From Microbacterium radiodurans (GTDB lineage Bacteria > Actinomycetota > Actinomycetes > Actinomycetales > Microbacteriaceae), in the NCBI RefSeq assembly GCF_008710705.1, contig NZ_VYRZ01000001.1, positions 1-64,000 of the forward strand: a stretch of DNA of 64,000 bases. Reading direction: 5' to 3'. A program made the position numbers and the translations under genes. Every line of letters begins with the position of its first letter. The stretch's first letter is position 1. Below, one piece after another: positions 41,670 to 51,790 of the stretch. The notes below the pieces were generated by a model. It was not told the origin of the DNA. It saw only the letters and a list, made by a program, of their open reading frames with translations, and ran no database searches.

Positions 41670-42364
41670 CAGGCACCTACCTTCTGCGCAGCGATCGCGT
41701 CGGCCTCGGCGCGCACGAGGCGAGCCGGTGCGACCTGGTCGAAGTCCAGGCCACGGCGTGCGGCGACCGCACGGGGCTCCTCGAGCTGCTTCAGCGCCTG
41801 GACGGTCGCGTGCACGATGTTGATCGTGTTCGACGAGCCGAGCGACTTCGACAGGACGTCGTGGATGCCGGCGCACTCGAGCACGGCGCGGACCGGACCA
41901 CCGGCGATGACACCGGTACCGGCGGCGGCGGGGCGCAGGAGCACCACGCCGGCAGCGGCCTCACCCTGCACGGGGTGCGGGATGGTCGAGCCGGAGCGCG
42001 GAACGCGGAAGAAGTTGCGCTTGGCCTCTTCGACACCCTTCGAGATCGCCAGGGGGACCTCGCGGGCCTTGCCGTAGCCGACGCCCACCAGACCGTTGCC
42101 GTCGCCGACGACCACGAGAGCGGTGAAGCTGAAGCGACGACCACCCTTCACGACCTTCGACACGCGGTTGATGGTGACGACGCGCTCCAGGAACTGGCTC
42201 TTGTCGGCGTCGCGCGCACCGCGGTCGCGGTTGTTGTTGCGCTCGCGGCTGCCGCGGCGGGGCTCACGGGCCTCGCGCTCGACGGGAGCCGTGGCTGCAG
42301 CCTCGGTGGTGGCCTGTTCGGTCACAGGGTTCTCTCCGTTGTTGTTGGTCACTGCATCGCTCAC
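41669..42364 (-). CDS. rpsE: 30S ribosomal protein S5 with a long N-terminal extension
   Basis: The 231-residue protein helps decoding accuracy. The core (about residues 55-215) begins [20 protein letters not shown] and holds [22 protein letters not shown] (in part) and [19 protein letters not shown]. The first about 55 residues are low in complexity ([20 protein letters not shown], then [13 protein letters not shown]), a basic-acidic extension that actinobacteria often show. The GTG start overlaps the rplR stop by four bases. Mutations in the core are known in other species to affect spectinomycin sensitivity. Confidence 0.96.
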   Translation of the reverse strand: MSDAVTNNNGENPVTEQATTEAAATAPVEREAREPRRGSRERNNNRDRGARDADKSQFLERVVTINRVSKVVKGGRRFSFTALVVVGDGNGLVGVGYGKAREVPLAISKGVEEAKRNFFRVPRSGSTIPHPVQGEAAAGVVLLRPAAAGTGVIAGGPVRAVLECAGIHDVLSKSLGSSNTINIVHATVQALKQLEEPRAVAARRGLDFDQVAPARLVRAEADAIAAQKVGA

Positions 42365-42720
42365 AGGTTCAGACCTCCCTCGCGAGCGCCGTCGGCGATC
42401 GCTGCGACACGGCCCGCGTAGCGGTTGCCACCGCGGTCGAACACGACGTCCGCGACGCCGGCCGCCTTGGCGCGCTCGGCGACGAGCTCGCCGACCTTAC
42501 GGGCCTTGGCGGTCTTGTCACCGTCGAACGTGCGCAGGTCGGCCTCGAGGGTCGATGCGGACGCAACGGTGTGGCCCTTGGCGTCGTCGACGAGCTGGAC
42601 GAAGACGTGGCGGGCGGAGCGGGTCACGACCAGACGGGGACGTGCCTCGGTGCCCACGATCTTCTTGCGAAGGCGGGCGTGGCGACGCGCACGGGCGTCG
42701 GACTTGGTCTTGAGAGCCAT
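42361..42720 (-). CDS. rplR: 50S ribosomal protein L18
   Basis: The 119-residue protein binds 5S rRNA. It begins [20 protein letters not shown], holds [20 protein letters not shown] and ends [24 protein letters not shown] (seen in parts). It lies between rplF (two-base gap) and rpsE (overlap) in the standard order. Confidence 0.96.
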   Translation of the reverse strand: MALKTKSDARARRHARLRKKIVGTEARPRLVVTRSARHVFVQLVDDAKGHTVASASTLEADLRTFDGDKTAKARKVGELVAERAKAAGVADVVFDRGGNRYAGRVAAIADGAREGGLNL

Positions 42721-42722
42721 GG

Positions 42723-43259
42723 TTACTTACCACTCTTTCCGGCCTTGCGGCGCACGACCTCGCCCGCGTACCGCACACCCTTGCCCTTGTACGGCTCGGG
42801 CTTGCGGATCTTGCGGATGTTGGCAGCTGCCTCGCCGACGGCCTGCTTGTCGATGCCGCTGACCGTGAGCTTGTTGTTGCCCTCGACGGTCAGGGTGATG
42901 CCGGACGGCGCCTCGACCAGGACCGGGTGCGAGAAGCCGAGCGCGAACTCGACCGACGACCCCTTCTGGGCGACGCGGTAACCGGTGCCGACGACCTCGA
43001 GGCCCTTGGTGTAGCCCTGGGTCACGCCGATGATGTTGTTGTTGATCAGGGTGCGGGTCAGGCCGTGCAGGGCACGCGACTCGCGCTCGTCGTCCGGGCG
43101 GGTGACGAGAACCTGGTTCTCCTCGACCTTGGCCTCGATGGGCTTGGCGACGGTTAGCCGCAGCTCGCCCTTGGGGCCGGACACGACGACGTCCTGTCCG
43201 GCGACCGAGACGGTCACTCCGGCAGGGATGTCAATGGGAAGACGTCCGATACGCGACAT
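42723..43259 (-). CDS. rplF: 50S ribosomal protein L6
   Basis: The 178-residue protein has two related folds and lies near the stalk base. It begins [20 protein letters not shown] and ends with the signature [20 protein letters not shown] (about residue 155), with GKSGK at the C-terminus. It lies four bases after rpsH, so the two are coupled. Confidence 0.97.
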   Translation of the reverse strand: MSRIGRLPIDIPAGVTVSVAGQDVVVSGPKGELRLTVAKPIEAKVEENQVLVTRPDDERESRALHGLTRTLINNNIIGVTQGYTKGLEVVGTGYRVAQKGSSVEFALGFSHPVLVEAPSGITLTVEGNNKLTVSGIDKQAVGEAAANIRKIRKPEPYKGKGVRYAGEVVRRKAGKSGK

Positions 43260-43263
43260 CAGA

Positions 43264-43662
43264 TCACCACACGTAGGCGAGGACTTCCCCGCCGACGCCC
43301 TTCGACTCGGCCTGGCGGTCCGTGAGGAGGCCAGAGGAGGTGGACAGGATCGCGACGCCCAGGCCGCCGAGGACCGTGGGCAGCTCGGTCGACTTCGCGT
43401 ACACGCGGAGACCGGGCTTGGAGACGCGCTTGATGCCGGCGATCGACCGCTCGCGGTTCGGGCCGTACTTCAGGGTCATGGTGAGGGTCTGGCCGACACG
43501 GGCGTCGGAGACCTCCCAGCCGGAGATGTAGCCCTCCTGCTGGAGGATCTCGGCGATGTGGGTCTTGAGCTTGGAGCTCGGCAGCGCGACGGTGTCGTGG
43601 TGCGCCGAGTTCGCGTTGCGCAGACGGGTCAGCATGTCTGCGACCGGGTCTGTCATCGTCAT
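43264..43662 (-). CDS. rpsH: 30S ribosomal protein S8
   Basis: The 132-residue protein binds helix 21 of 16S rRNA. It begins [20 protein letters not shown] and ends with the family motif [20 protein letters not shown] (in part). In many actinobacteria S14 (type Z) would precede it; here a 133-bp AT-richer gap with a hairpin takes that place. GAAGGAATCA precedes the ATG, and a TGTAAC box 50 bp upstream might be a -10. Confidence 0.96.
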   Translation of the reverse strand: MTMTDPVADMLTRLRNANSAHHDTVALPSSKLKTHIAEILQQEGYISGWEVSDARVGQTLTMTLKYGPNRERSIAGIKRVSKPGLRVYAKSTELPTVLGGLGVAILSTSSGLLTDRQAESKGVGGEVLAYVW

Positions 43663-43745
43663 AGGTTGATTCCTTCGATCATGAGGTTTCGACTGCCGTT
43701 ACACGACAGGCGACCTTCGATGAATGTCCATATTCACTTGTGCAG

Positions 43746-43781
43746 TCGTTCGGCCCCGGAGCATGCCCCGAGGCCGAACGA
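43746..43781 (-). terminator. Hairpin between rplE and rpsH where S14 is missing
   Basis: TCGTTCGGCC and GGCCGAACGA form a 10-bp stem with a partly paired 16-nt loop. No T-run follows, so it may be an attenuator or processing site rather than a simple terminator. The gap 43663-43795 holds no S14 gene. Confidence 0.65.
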
Positions 43782-43795
43782 TCGATTGTACCGGA

Positions 43796-44386
43796 TTACG
43801 CCTGGGCGTCGTCCGACTTGAAGGGGAAGCCGAGCTGGCGCAGCAGCGAGCGACCCTCGTCATCCGACTTCGCCGTGGTGACGATCGTGATGTCGAAGCC
43901 GCGCACGCGGTCGATGCGGTCCTGGTTGATCTCGTGGAAGACCGCCTGCTCCTGCAGACCGAACGTGTAGTTCCCGTGGCCGTCGAACTGCTTGGGCGAC
44001 AGACCGCGGAAGTCGCGGATGCGGGGCAGAGCCAGGTTGACCAGGCGGTCGATGAACTCCCACGCGCGGTCGCCACGGAGCGTGACGTGCGCACCGATGG
44101 CCTGACCCTCGCGCAGCTTGAACTGCGCGATGGACTTGCGGGCCTTGGTGACGACGGGCTTCTGACCGGTGATCTTGACCAGGTCGTCGACGGCGCCATC
44201 GATCACCTTGCTGTCGCGAGCTGCCTCGCCGACACCGGTGTTCACGACCACCTTCACGAGACCGGGGATCTGCATGACGTTGGCGTAACCGAACTCGTCC
44301 TGCAGAGCCTTCTTGATCTCGGCCTGGTACTTCTGCTTCAGGCGGGGCTGGATCTTGCCAGCCGCCGCGGCAGTGGTGCTGCTCAT
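43796..44386 (-). CDS. rplE: 50S ribosomal protein L5
   Basis: The 196-residue protein binds 5S rRNA and the P-site tRNA. It has [22 protein letters not shown] (in parts), the beta hairpin [20 protein letters not shown] and [16 protein letters not shown] (here [20 protein letters not shown]). The N-terminus is slightly longer than in E. coli. It is two bases after rplX. Confidence 0.96.
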   Translation of the reverse strand: MSSTTAAAAGKIQPRLKQKYQAEIKKALQDEFGYANVMQIPGLVKVVVNTGVGEAARDSKVIDGAVDDLVKITGQKPVVTKARKSIAQFKLREGQAIGAHVTLRGDRAWEFIDRLVNLALPRIRDFRGLSPKQFDGHGNYTFGLQEQAVFHEINQDRIDRVRGFDITIVTTAKSDDEGRSLLRQLGFPFKSDDAQA

Positions 44387-44388
44387 AT

Positions 44389-44748
44389 TCAGAGGTCCTT
44401 GCCGCTCTTCTTCGCGTAGCGCACGCGGACCGTGCGCTTCACGCCGTCCTTCGTCTTCTCCTCGACGCGGTGACCGACGCGGGTCGGCTTCTTCGTCTCG
44501 GGGTCGACCAGCTGGACGTTCGAGATGTGGATGGGGGCTTCGAAGGTCTCGATGCCGCCCGTCTTGGTGCCGCGCTGGGTCTGGCCCACGCGGTTGTGCT
44601 TGGTGACGTAGTTCACGCCCTCGACGATGACGCGGTTCCGCTCGACGAGGACCTCGAGGACCTTGCCCTGCTTGCCGCGGTCTCCGCCGCGCTCGGGCTT
44701 GGCGCCCGTGATGACCTGAACCAGGTCGCCCTTCTTGATCTTCGCCAT
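44389..44748 (-). CDS. rplX: 50S ribosomal protein L24
   Basis: The 119-residue protein starts 50S assembly. It begins [20 protein letters not shown], a KOW motif, and has [16 protein letters not shown]. It is longer at the C-terminus than the E. coli protein, as in other actinobacteria. It follows rplN by two bases. Confidence 0.96.
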   Translation of the reverse strand: MAKIKKGDLVQVITGAKPERGGDRGKQGKVLEVLVERNRVIVEGVNYVTKHNRVGQTQRGTKTGGIETFEAPIHISNVQLVDPETKKPTRVGHRVEEKTKDGVKRTVRVRYAKKSGKDL

Positions 44749-44750
44749 GA

Positions 44751-45119
44751 TCAGATGACCTCCGGTGCGAGCGAGACGATCTTCATGAACTTCTTGTCGC
44801 GAAGCTCACGACCGACCGGCCCGAAGATGCGGGTGCCGCGGGGCTCCCCGTCGTTCTTCAGGATGACGGCGGCGTTCTCGTCGAACTTGATGTACGAGCC
44901 GTCGGGACGACGGGTCTGCTTGACGGTGCGGACGATGACGGCCTTGACGACATCGCCCTTCTTGACGTTGCCGCCCGGGATCGCGTCCTTGACGGTCGCC
45001 ACGATGATGTCGCCGACTCCGGCGTACCGGCGGGCGGAGCCGCCGAGCACGCGGATGGTGAGCAGCTCCTTGGCGCCGGTGTTGTCGGCGACCTTGAGTC
45101 GGGATTCGGTCTGGATCAT
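44751..45119 (-). CDS. rplN: 50S ribosomal protein L14
   Basis: The 122-residue protein forms an intersubunit bridge. It begins [20 protein letters not shown] and ends [23 protein letters not shown] (in part). It lies four bases after rpsQ in the standard order. Confidence 0.97.
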   Translation of the reverse strand: MIQTESRLKVADNTGAKELLTIRVLGGSARRYAGVGDIIVATVKDAIPGGNVKKGDVVKAVIVRTVKQTRRPDGSYIKFDENAAVILKNDGEPRGTRIFGPVGRELRDKKFMKIVSLAPEVI

Positions 45120-45123
45120 GAGA

Positions 45124-45453
45124 TCACTTCGCCTTCTCGAGGATCTCGACCAGACGCCAGCGCTTGGTGGCGCTCAGCGGGCGAGTCTCGTTGATGAGGA
45201 CGAGGTCGCCGATGCCGGCCGTGTTGCCCTCGTCGTGGGCCTTGACCTTCGACGTGCGGCGGATGACCTTGCCGTAGAGCGGGTGCTTCACGCGGTCCTC
45301 GACCTCGACGACGATCGTCTTGTCCATCTTGTCGCTCACGACGTAGCCGCGGCGCGCCTTGCGGTAACCGCGGGCCTGGGGGTCGCGGACGTCGTGCTCG
45401 CCGTGCTCGTGGCCCTCGGCGACAGCCTCAGCGGCGTTCTTGTCGGTAGCCAT
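45124..45453 (-). CDS. rpsQ: 30S ribosomal protein S17
   Basis: The 109-residue protein is an OB fold that binds 16S rRNA. The core (about residues 28-105) has [19 protein letters not shown] and [19 protein letters not shown]. The first about 27 residues ([20 protein letters not shown]) are an acidic, His-containing extension beyond the usual length. It shares its ATG with the rpmC stop (one-base overlap). Confidence 0.96.
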   Translation of the reverse strand: MATDKNAAEAVAEGHEHGEHDVRDPQARGYRKARRGYVVSDKMDKTIVVEVEDRVKHPLYGKVIRRTSKVKAHDEGNTAGIGDLVLINETRPLSATKRWRLVEILEKAK

Positions 45454-45761
45454 TACTCGGTCTCTTCCTTCGCGGCCGCGGGGGCGTCATCCGCCTTCTT
45501 GGCCTTGGTCTTCTTCGCCTTCGGCGCCTCGGCGACGGGCGTGGCACGGATGCCCAGCTCGCGCTCGCGGATCACCGTGTAGAGCCGCGCGATGTCGCGC
45601 TTGACCGCACGGATGCGGCCGTGGCTCTCCAGCTGGCCGGTCGCCGACTGGAAGCGCAGGTTGAACAGCTCTTCCTTGGCCTTGCGCAGCTCCTCGACGA
45701 GGCGCTGGTCTTCGAACGTATCGAGCTCGCTCGGAGCGAGCGTCTTGGTGCCGACAGCCAT
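45453..45761 (-). CDS. rpmC: 50S ribosomal protein L29
   Basis: The 102-residue protein lies at the peptide exit. The core (about residues 8-75) has [32 protein letters not shown] and [21 protein letters not shown] tail of about 25 residues rich in Ala, Lys and Glu follows ([20 protein letters not shown]). The ATG at 45761 overlaps the rplP stop. Confidence 0.95.
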   Translation of the reverse strand: MAVGTKTLAPSELDTFEDQRLVEELRKAKEELFNLRFQSATGQLESHGRIRAVKRDIARLYTVIRERELGIRATPVAEAPKAKKTKAKKADDAPAAAKEETE

Positions 45762-46180
45762 TACGCGTCGCCCTCCTCGCGCTTGATGATGCGTGCCTTG
45801 AGCGGCAGCTTGTGAATGGCTCGGGTCAGGGCCTCGCGAGCGAGCTCCTCGTTGACACCGGCGACCTCGAAGAGGACGCGACCCGGCTTGACGTTGGCGA
45901 CCCACCACTCCGGCGAACCCTTACCGGAACCCATGCGGGTTTCGGCCGGCTTCTTCGTGAGCGGGCGGTCGGGGTAGACGTTGATCCACACCTTTCCACC
46001 GCGCTTGATGTGACGGGTCATCGCGATACGAGCGGACTCGATCTGACGGTTCGTCACATAGGCGGGGGTGAGGGCCTGGATGCCGTACTCGCCGAAGGAG
46101 ACCTTCGTGCCGCCGGTGGCCTGGCCGTCACGCTTGGGGTGGTGCTGCTTGCGGTACTTGACCTTGCGGGGGATAAGCAT
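45761..46180 (-). CDS. rplP: 50S ribosomal protein L16
   Basis: The 139-residue protein shapes the A-site tRNA region of the 50S. It begins [20 protein letters not shown] and contains the family motifs [20 protein letters not shown] and [20 protein letters not shown]. It overlaps rpsC and rpmC by one base on each side. Confidence 0.97.
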   Translation of the reverse strand: MLIPRKVKYRKQHHPKRDGQATGGTKVSFGEYGIQALTPAYVTNRQIESARIAMTRHIKRGGKVWINVYPDRPLTKKPAETRMGSGKGSPEWWVANVKPGRVLFEVAGVNEELAREALTRAIHKLPLKARIIKREEGDA

Positions 46181-46941
46181 CAGGCCGACGCTCCTTCTGC
46201 CACGGGGGCCTCGTTGCGGGGACCGCGACGACGGTCGCCGCCACGGTCATCGCGACCGCGCGAGGACTTCGGCGCGTTGGCCTGCTCGCGAGCGAGCTCC
46301 TTGGCCGTCAGGTCGCCCTTGTAGATCCAGACCTTCACGCCGATGCGGCCGAAGGTGGTCTTGGCCTCGTAGAAGCCGTAGTCGATGTTCGCGCGGAGGG
46401 TGTGCAGGGGCACACGGCCTTCGCGGTAGAACTCCGACCGGCTCATCTCCGCGCCGCCGAGACGGCCCGAGACCTGGATGCGGATGCCCTTGGCGCCGGC
46501 GCGCTGAGCGCCCTGCAGGCCCTTGCGCATCGCGCGGCGGAAGGCCACACGTGCGGAGAGCTGCTCGGCGATGCCCTGAGCGACGAGCTGAGCGTCGGCC
46601 TCGGGGTTCTTGACCTCGAGGATGTTCAGCTGGATCTGCTTGCCGGTCAGCTTCTCGAGGTCGGCGCGGATGCGCTCGGCCTCGGCGCCGCGGCGGCCGA
46701 TCACGATGCCCGGGCGGGCGGTGTGGATGTCGACGCGCACGCGGTCACGGGTGCGCTCGATCTCGATGTTGCTGACACCGGCGCGGTCGAGCGACGTGGT
46801 CAGCAGACGACGGATCTTGATGTCCTCGGCGACGTAGTCGGCGTAACGCTGGCCCGGCTTGGTCGAGTCGGAGAACCAACGCGACACGTGGTCAGTCGTG
46901 ATGCCGAGGCGGAAGCCGTACGGGTTGACTTTCTGTCCCAT
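46180..46941 (-). CDS. rpsC: 30S ribosomal protein S3
   Basis: The 253-residue protein forms part of the mRNA entry. It has [20 protein letters not shown] at the start, the KH motif [20 protein letters not shown] and [20 protein letters not shown]. The last about 35 residues are basic and disordered ([19 protein letters not shown]). One-base overlaps join it to both neighbours. Confidence 0.97.
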   Translation of the reverse strand: MGQKVNPYGFRLGITTDHVSRWFSDSTKPGQRYADYVAEDIKIRRLLTTSLDRAGVSNIEIERTRDRVRVDIHTARPGIVIGRRGAEAERIRADLEKLTGKQIQLNILEVKNPEADAQLVAQGIAEQLSARVAFRRAMRKGLQGAQRAGAKGIRIQVSGRLGGAEMSRSEFYREGRVPLHTLRANIDYGFYEAKTTFGRIGVKVWIYKGDLTAKELAREQANAPKSSRGRDDRGGDRRRGPRNEAPVAEGASA

Positions 46942-47339
46942 TACTTGCTCGCCTTCTTGCTCGTACCGGCGGCCGCGGCATCCGCGCCCTCCGGCGTCGA
47001 CAGCACGACCGTGATGTGGCTCGTGCGCTTCTTGATCTGGAAGGCACGACCCTGGGCGCGGGGCTGGAAACGCTTGAGCGTCGTGCCCTCGTCGACGTAC
47101 GCGTTCTTCACGTACAGGTCGGCATCGTCCAGGAACTCGTTGTCCTTGTCGGCCTTCACGCGAGCGTTCGCGACCGCCGAGGCGACGAGCTTGTAGATCG
47201 GCTCGCTGGCGCTCTGGGGGGCGAACTTCAGGATGGCGAGAGCCTCCTGAGCCTGCTTGCCCTTGATGAGCGCGACGACACGACGAGCCTTCTGAGGGGT
47301 CACGCGGATGTGCTTCACGCGTGCGGTGGATTCCACCAT
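46941..47339 (-). CDS. rplV: 50S ribosomal protein L22
   Basis: The 132-residue protein lines the exit tunnel. It begins [20 protein letters not shown] and has the tunnel loop [21 protein letters not shown] short Ala/Lys tail ([13 protein letters not shown]) is added. It lies 37 bp after rpsS. Confidence 0.97.
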   Translation of the reverse strand: MVESTARVKHIRVTPQKARRVVALIKGKQAQEALAILKFAPQSASEPIYKLVASAVANARVKADKDNEFLDDADLYVKNAYVDEGTTLKRFQPRAQGRAFQIKKRTSHITVVLSTPEGADAAAAGTSKKASK

Positions 47340-47376
47340 GTCTCTCCTCCTCTGTCCTCTCTAGACAGCCACCGCG

Positions 47377-47658
47377 TCAGCGGCGGCGGCCCTTCTTGTC
47401 GTCCTTCACGTGGCCGCGGAAGGTGCGGGTGGGCGCGAATTCGCCCAGCTTGTGGCCGACCATGGTCTCGGACACGAACACGGGGATGTGCTTGCGTCCG
47501 TCGTGCACGGCGATCGTGTGGCCGAGCATGGCCGGGATGATCATCGAACGGCGCGACCAGGTCTTGATGACGTTCTTGGAGCCGGCTTCGTTCTGCGCGA
47601 CCACCTTGCGAAGCAGGTGCTCGTCGACGAAGGGGCCCTTCTTCAGGCTGCGAGGCAT
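47377..47658 (-). CDS. rpsS: 30S ribosomal protein S19
   Basis: The 93-residue protein binds 16S rRNA in the 30S head. It begins [20 protein letters not shown] and ends [20 protein letters not shown] then KKGRRR. It lies 12 bp after rplB. Confidence 0.97.
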   Translation of the reverse strand: MPRSLKKGPFVDEHLLRKVVAQNEAGSKNVIKTWSRRSMIIPAMLGHTIAVHDGRKHIPVFVSETMVGHKLGEFAPTRTFRGHVKDDKKGRRR

Positions 47659-47670
47659 CTTCCTCTACTC

Positions 47671-48510
<840 letters not shown>

Positions 48511-48534
48511 GTTCGTTGTCCTCTATCCCGACCG

Positions 48535-48834
48535 TCAGCCGACTGCCGTGAAGATGTCGATGGTGCCCGACTTCAGGGTGACGATGGCGCGCTTGGTGTC
48601 CTTGCGCTTGCCGGTGCCGAAGCGGGTGCGACGGGTCTTGCCCGCGCGGTTGAGCGTGTTGACCGCGGCGACCTTGACACCGAAGATCTTCTCGATCGCG
48701 AGCTTGATCTCGGTCTTCGACGCACGGGGGTCCACGAGGAACGTGTACTTGCCCTCGTCGATGAGCCCGTAGCTCTTCTCGGAGACGACCGGCTTCAGGA
48801 TGATGTCGCGCGGGTCCTTGTTGACGTCGGTCAT
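48535..48834 (-). CDS. rplW: 50S ribosomal protein L23
   Basis: The 99-residue protein lies at the tunnel exit and docks SRP and trigger factor. It has [20 protein letters not shown] and [20 protein letters not shown]. It overlaps rplD by four bases. Confidence 0.97.
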   Translation of the reverse strand: MTDVNKDPRDIILKPVVSEKSYGLIDEGKYTFLVDPRASKTEIKLAIEKIFGVKVAAVNTLNRAGKTRRTRFGTGKRKDTKRAIVTLKSGTIDIFTAVG

Positions 48835-49493
48835 GCCGAGACCTCCTCGGTGGCGCCGGCCTTGGACGCGACGAACGCGTCGTAGGCGGCCTTGGTGAAG
48901 ACGAGGTCGTCCGAGACGAGCACGTCGTAGGCGTTGAGCTGGTCGAAGGTCAGCACGTGGACGTAGGCGAGGTTGCGCACGCTCTTGACGGTGATCTCGT
49001 CACCGCGCTCGATCACGACGAGGACGTTCTTCGTCGCGCTCAGACCGGCCAGCACGGATGCCGCGGCCTTGGTCGAGGGAGCTCCCTCGACACCGAACGA
49101 GTCGATGATGTGCAGACGCTGGCCGCGAGCACGGTCGCTGAGCGCTCCGAGGAGAGCCGCGGCGACCATCTTCTTGGGGGTGCGCTGCGAGTAGTTGCGC
49201 GGCTTGGGGCCGTGCACGATGCCACCACCGGTCATGTGCGGCGCGCGGATCGAGCCCTGACGGGCGTTACCCGTGCCCTTCTGCTTGAAGGGCTTGCGGC
49301 CGGCGCCCGAGACCTCACCGCGACGCTTGGTCGAGTGGGTGCCCTGGCGAGCCGCCGCGAGCTGCGCGACGACGACCTGGTGGATGAGGGGGACGTTGGT
49401 CTTGACGTCGAAGAGCGCGGCGGGCAGCTCCACGGAGCCGGCCTTATTGCCGGAGGCGCTCCGGACGTCGAGCGCGAGAGTCGAGTCAGCCAT
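48831..49493 (-). CDS. rplD: 50S ribosomal protein L4
   Basis: The 220-residue protein lines the tunnel and in enterobacteria also represses its own operon through the S10 leader. It has [20 protein letters not shown], then [20 protein letters not shown] and the late [20 protein letters not shown] (in part). It is preceded two bases upstream by rplC. A long S10 leader is present, so similar control is worth testing. Confidence 0.97.
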   Translation of the reverse strand: MADSTLALDVRSASGNKAGSVELPAALFDVKTNVPLIHQVVVAQLAAARQGTHSTKRRGEVSGAGRKPFKQKGTGNARQGSIRAPHMTGGGIVHGPKPRNYSQRTPKKMVAAALLGALSDRARGQRLHIIDSFGVEGAPSTKAAASVLAGLSATKNVLVVIERGDEITVKSVRNLAYVHVLTFDQLNAYDVLVSDDLVFTKAAYDAFVASKAGATEEVSA

Positions 49494-49495
49494 GA

Positions 49496-50155
49496 TCAGG
49501 CACCCTTCACAGCGTTGCGGACGTAGACGATGCGGCCGCGGGCACCGGGGACGGCGCCCTTGACGAGCAGCAGACCCTTCTCGGCGTCGACGGCGTGCAC
49601 CGTGAGGTTGAGGACGGTCACACGCTCGCCACCCATGCGGCCGGCCATGCGCATGCCCTTGAAGACGCGGCTGGGCGTCGACGAGGCACCGATGGAACCG
49701 GGCTTGCGGTGGTTGCGGTGAGCACCGTGCGAGGCCGAGACGCCCTTGAAGTTGTGGCGCTTCATGACACCCGCGGTGCCCTTGCCCTTGCTGGTGCCGA
49801 CGACGTCGACCAGCTGGCCGGCCTCGAAGGTGCCACCGGCGGTGAGCTCCTGACCGAGTGAGTAGTCAGCAGCATCGGCCGTGCGCACCTCGGTGAGGTG
49901 GCGACGCGGGGTGACGCCGGCGGCCTCGAAGTGGGCCGTGAGGGGCTTGTTGACCTTGCGGGGGTCGATCTGGCCGGCAGCGATCTGGACGGCCGAGTAG
50001 CCGTCCTTCTCGAGCGTGCGCAGCTGGGTGACCACGTTCGGCGCGATCTCGATGACCGTGACGGGAACGAGCTTTCCCTGCTCGTTCCAGACCTGCGTCA
50101 TGCCGAGCTTGGTGCCGAGGAGGCCCTTGGAAACCTTGGAGTTGATGTCAGCCAT
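49496..50155 (-). CDS. rplC: 50S ribosomal protein L3
   Basis: The 219-residue protein starts 50S assembly. It has [20 protein letters not shown] at the start, [20 protein letters not shown] and [20 protein letters not shown]. The open frame reaches further upstream, but the family start is the ATG at 50155, eight bases after rpsJ. Confidence 0.97.
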   Translation of the reverse strand: MADINSKVSKGLLGTKLGMTQVWNEQGKLVPVTVIEIAPNVVTQLRTLEKDGYSAVQIAAGQIDPRKVNKPLTAHFEAAGVTPRRHLTEVRTADAADYSLGQELTAGGTFEAGQLVDVVGTSKGKGTAGVMKRHNFKGVSASHGAHRNHRKPGSIGASSTPSRVFKGMRMAGRMGGERVTVLNLTVHAVDAEKGLLLVKGAVPGARGRIVYVRNAVKGA

Positions 50156-50163
50156 GTCGAACC

Positions 50164-50472
50164 TCAGAGCTTGATCTCGATGTTGACGTCGGCCGGGAGG
50201 TCGAGGCGCATGAGCGAGTCGACGGCCTTCGGCGTCGGGTCGACGATGTCGATCAGACGCTTGTGAGTGCGCATCTCGAAGTGCTCGCGGCTGTCCTTGT
50301 ACTTGTGGGGCGACCGGATGACGCACACGACGTTCTTCTCGGTCGGAAGCGGCACGGGGCCGACGACGGTCGCGCCCGCACGGGTCACGGTGTCGACGAT
50401 CTTGCGGGCCGAGGTGTCGATGACCTCGTGGTCGTACGACTTCAGGCGAATGCGGATCTTCTGTCCCGCCAT
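50164..50472 (-). CDS. rpsJ: 30S ribosomal protein S10
   Basis: The 102-residue protein, also part of antitermination complexes (as NusE), begins [20 protein letters not shown] and has [20 protein letters not shown] with [11 protein letters not shown] at the end. The ATG at 50472 is the family start; an upstream in-frame ATG adds three residues. It opens the S10 operon after a leader of about 300 nt whose promoter overlaps the end of the sortase gene. Confidence 0.97.
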   Translation of the reverse strand: MAGQKIRIRLKSYDHEVIDTSARKIVDTVTRAGATVVGPVPLPTEKNVVCVIRSPHKYKDSREHFEMRTHKRLIDIVDPTPKAVDSLMRLDLPADVNIEIKL

Positions 50473-50774
50473 TTGTCTGCTCACTCTCTGTATCGCGTCT
50501 TACGTCTCGCTGGTCGCGAGCGCATTGGACGCCCGGTGGCGCTGATCGCGCCGGGCACTTCTCATCGCCGAGACGATGATGCGCACCACTGTTCTGATGT
50601 CAAACCCGCGGGTCTCCCCGCGGTTCCGCACCGCGCGCACGCGCGCATCCTGTCTCCAGGTGGTGTGGGGTTGGATGTTCGTCTGCCCGTGGCCTAGGAC
50701 TCTGCGCTCGCGCGCCGCCTATGCACTGTCGTGGCAGTGATCCGGGATGCCGGGCACCCGTCGGAGTGTGGAAC
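50473..50774 (-). promoter_or_regulatory. Long S10 operon leader
   Basis: About 300 nt lie between the predicted start of transcription and rpsJ with no convincing gene. It can fold at several places, such as GCCCGG-GGCGC with its complement (50531-50556). Such length is compatible with r-protein feedback control, but no L4 target can be recognised by eye. Confidence 0.55.
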
Positions 50775-50780
50775 CTGACT

Positions 50781-50809
50781 AGTCTACGTGTCGCCCGGGC
50801 GTGTCGCAA
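50781..50809 (-). promoter_or_regulatory. S10 operon promoter inside the sortase gene end
   Basis: TTGCGA (50809-50804) and TAGACT (50786-50781) are 17 bp apart on the minus strand. The TAG of the -10 is the stop codon of the class C sortase. Confidence 0.75.
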
Positions 50810-51764
50810 ACCCGGGCGTGTCGGAAGGTGCGCTATCGGCGTGTCGTGTCGACGGCGTGCGCGGGGACCGCGGCGCGACGGGTCGACCCGACAGCCAGAC
50901 GTACCCCGCGGTGACGACGAGGACACCGCCGGAGATGACCGCCCACCAGGGGAAAGTCGGAATCTCCGGGCGCTTGCCGGCGTCGGCGAGATCGTCGATG
51001 GGGGTCGGGATGATGCGCTCCCCCGTGACGAGGATGCGGTGGGTGTTGACGCCCAGCGGCGTGCACGTCACGAGCGTCATGAGGTCTTCTCCCAGCCGCG
51101 GCACGAGGGACTCGGTCTGCTCGGGTTCGACGACCTGCGTCTCGATGACGCGGTACGACACCACCTCGCCGAAGACCTCGACGGTGAAGGTGTCTCCCTC
51201 CTCGACGCGGTCGAGGTGCGTGAACAGCTCCGCTGTGGCGAGGCCGCGGTGGGCGGTGAGCACGGAGTGCGTCGACGCGCCGCCGACCGGCAGGGCGGTG
51301 CCCTCGAGGTGGCCGACGCCGTGGGCGAGGACGGGGTCGCTCGTCCCGTGGTAGATCGGCAGGTCGACGTCGATCGCCGGGATGCGCAGCCGCGCCATGA
51401 GGCCCTCGGCGTCGCCGCGAAGCTGCGTGGCGTACGCGTCGCCCTGGTCGGGCGCATCGGCGAGCGGAAGCCGCTCGTTGGCGGCGATCTGCGCGCCGCC
51501 GGCGGTCATCGCCGCGTTGTAGGCGCGTGCGGCCGTGAGCTGGTCGCGGAGGGTGTCGGCTCCGAGATCCCGGATCTGCGAGGAGTAGCCGTCGATGCGC
51601 TGGGACTGCTCGTACTGGCTGAACCAAGCCGCGATGGAGGGGTAGAGGAGGAGGCCGGCAGCCGCGACGGCCCCGAAGGCGATGAGGAGCGAGGCGACCG
51701 ACAGTCGCCATCGTGAACGACGACGGAGCTCCCCCCGGGTGGGGAGCTCCGCCGTCGTCGTCAC
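50784..51764 (-). CDS. Class C (pilus-assembly) sortase
   Basis: The 326-residue protein has membrane helices near both ends (about residues 20-45 and 273-293) and a sortase domain between. Class C hallmarks are LPIYHGTSDPVLAHGVGHLE, LTAHRGL with the catalytic His, TLVTCTPLGVNTHR with the catalytic Cys and RILVTGER with the Arg. The region where SrtC enzymes carry a DPF/DPW lid reads LPLADAPDQGDAYATQ, with no aromatic lid residue. Class C sortases join pilin subunits through a pilin-motif Lys. The adhesin and pilin genes lie just upstream in the same direction. The TAG stop is part of the S10 promoter. Confidence 0.93.
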   Translation of the reverse strand: MTTTAELPTRGELRRRSRWRLSVASLLIAFGAVAAAGLLLYPSIAAWFSQYEQSQRIDGYSSQIRDLGADTLRDQLTAARAYNAAMTAGGAQIAANERLPLADAPDQGDAYATQLRGDAEGLMARLRIPAIDVDLPIYHGTSDPVLAHGVGHLEGTALPVGGASTHSVLTAHRGLATAELFTHLDRVEEGDTFTVEVFGEVVSYRVIETQVVEPEQTESLVPRLGEDLMTLVTCTPLGVNTHRILVTGERIIPTPIDDLADAGKRPEIPTFPWWAVISGGVLVVTAGYVWLSGRPVAPRSPRTPSTRHADSAPSDTPGFATRPGDT

Positions 51765-51790
51765 AGTGATCCGAGGTTACGACAGGGCGC

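Noticed and set aside
43663..43795. A hidden S14 gene between rplE and rpsH
   Set aside because: The gap is too short and no CxxC-type S14 reading is present on either strand.
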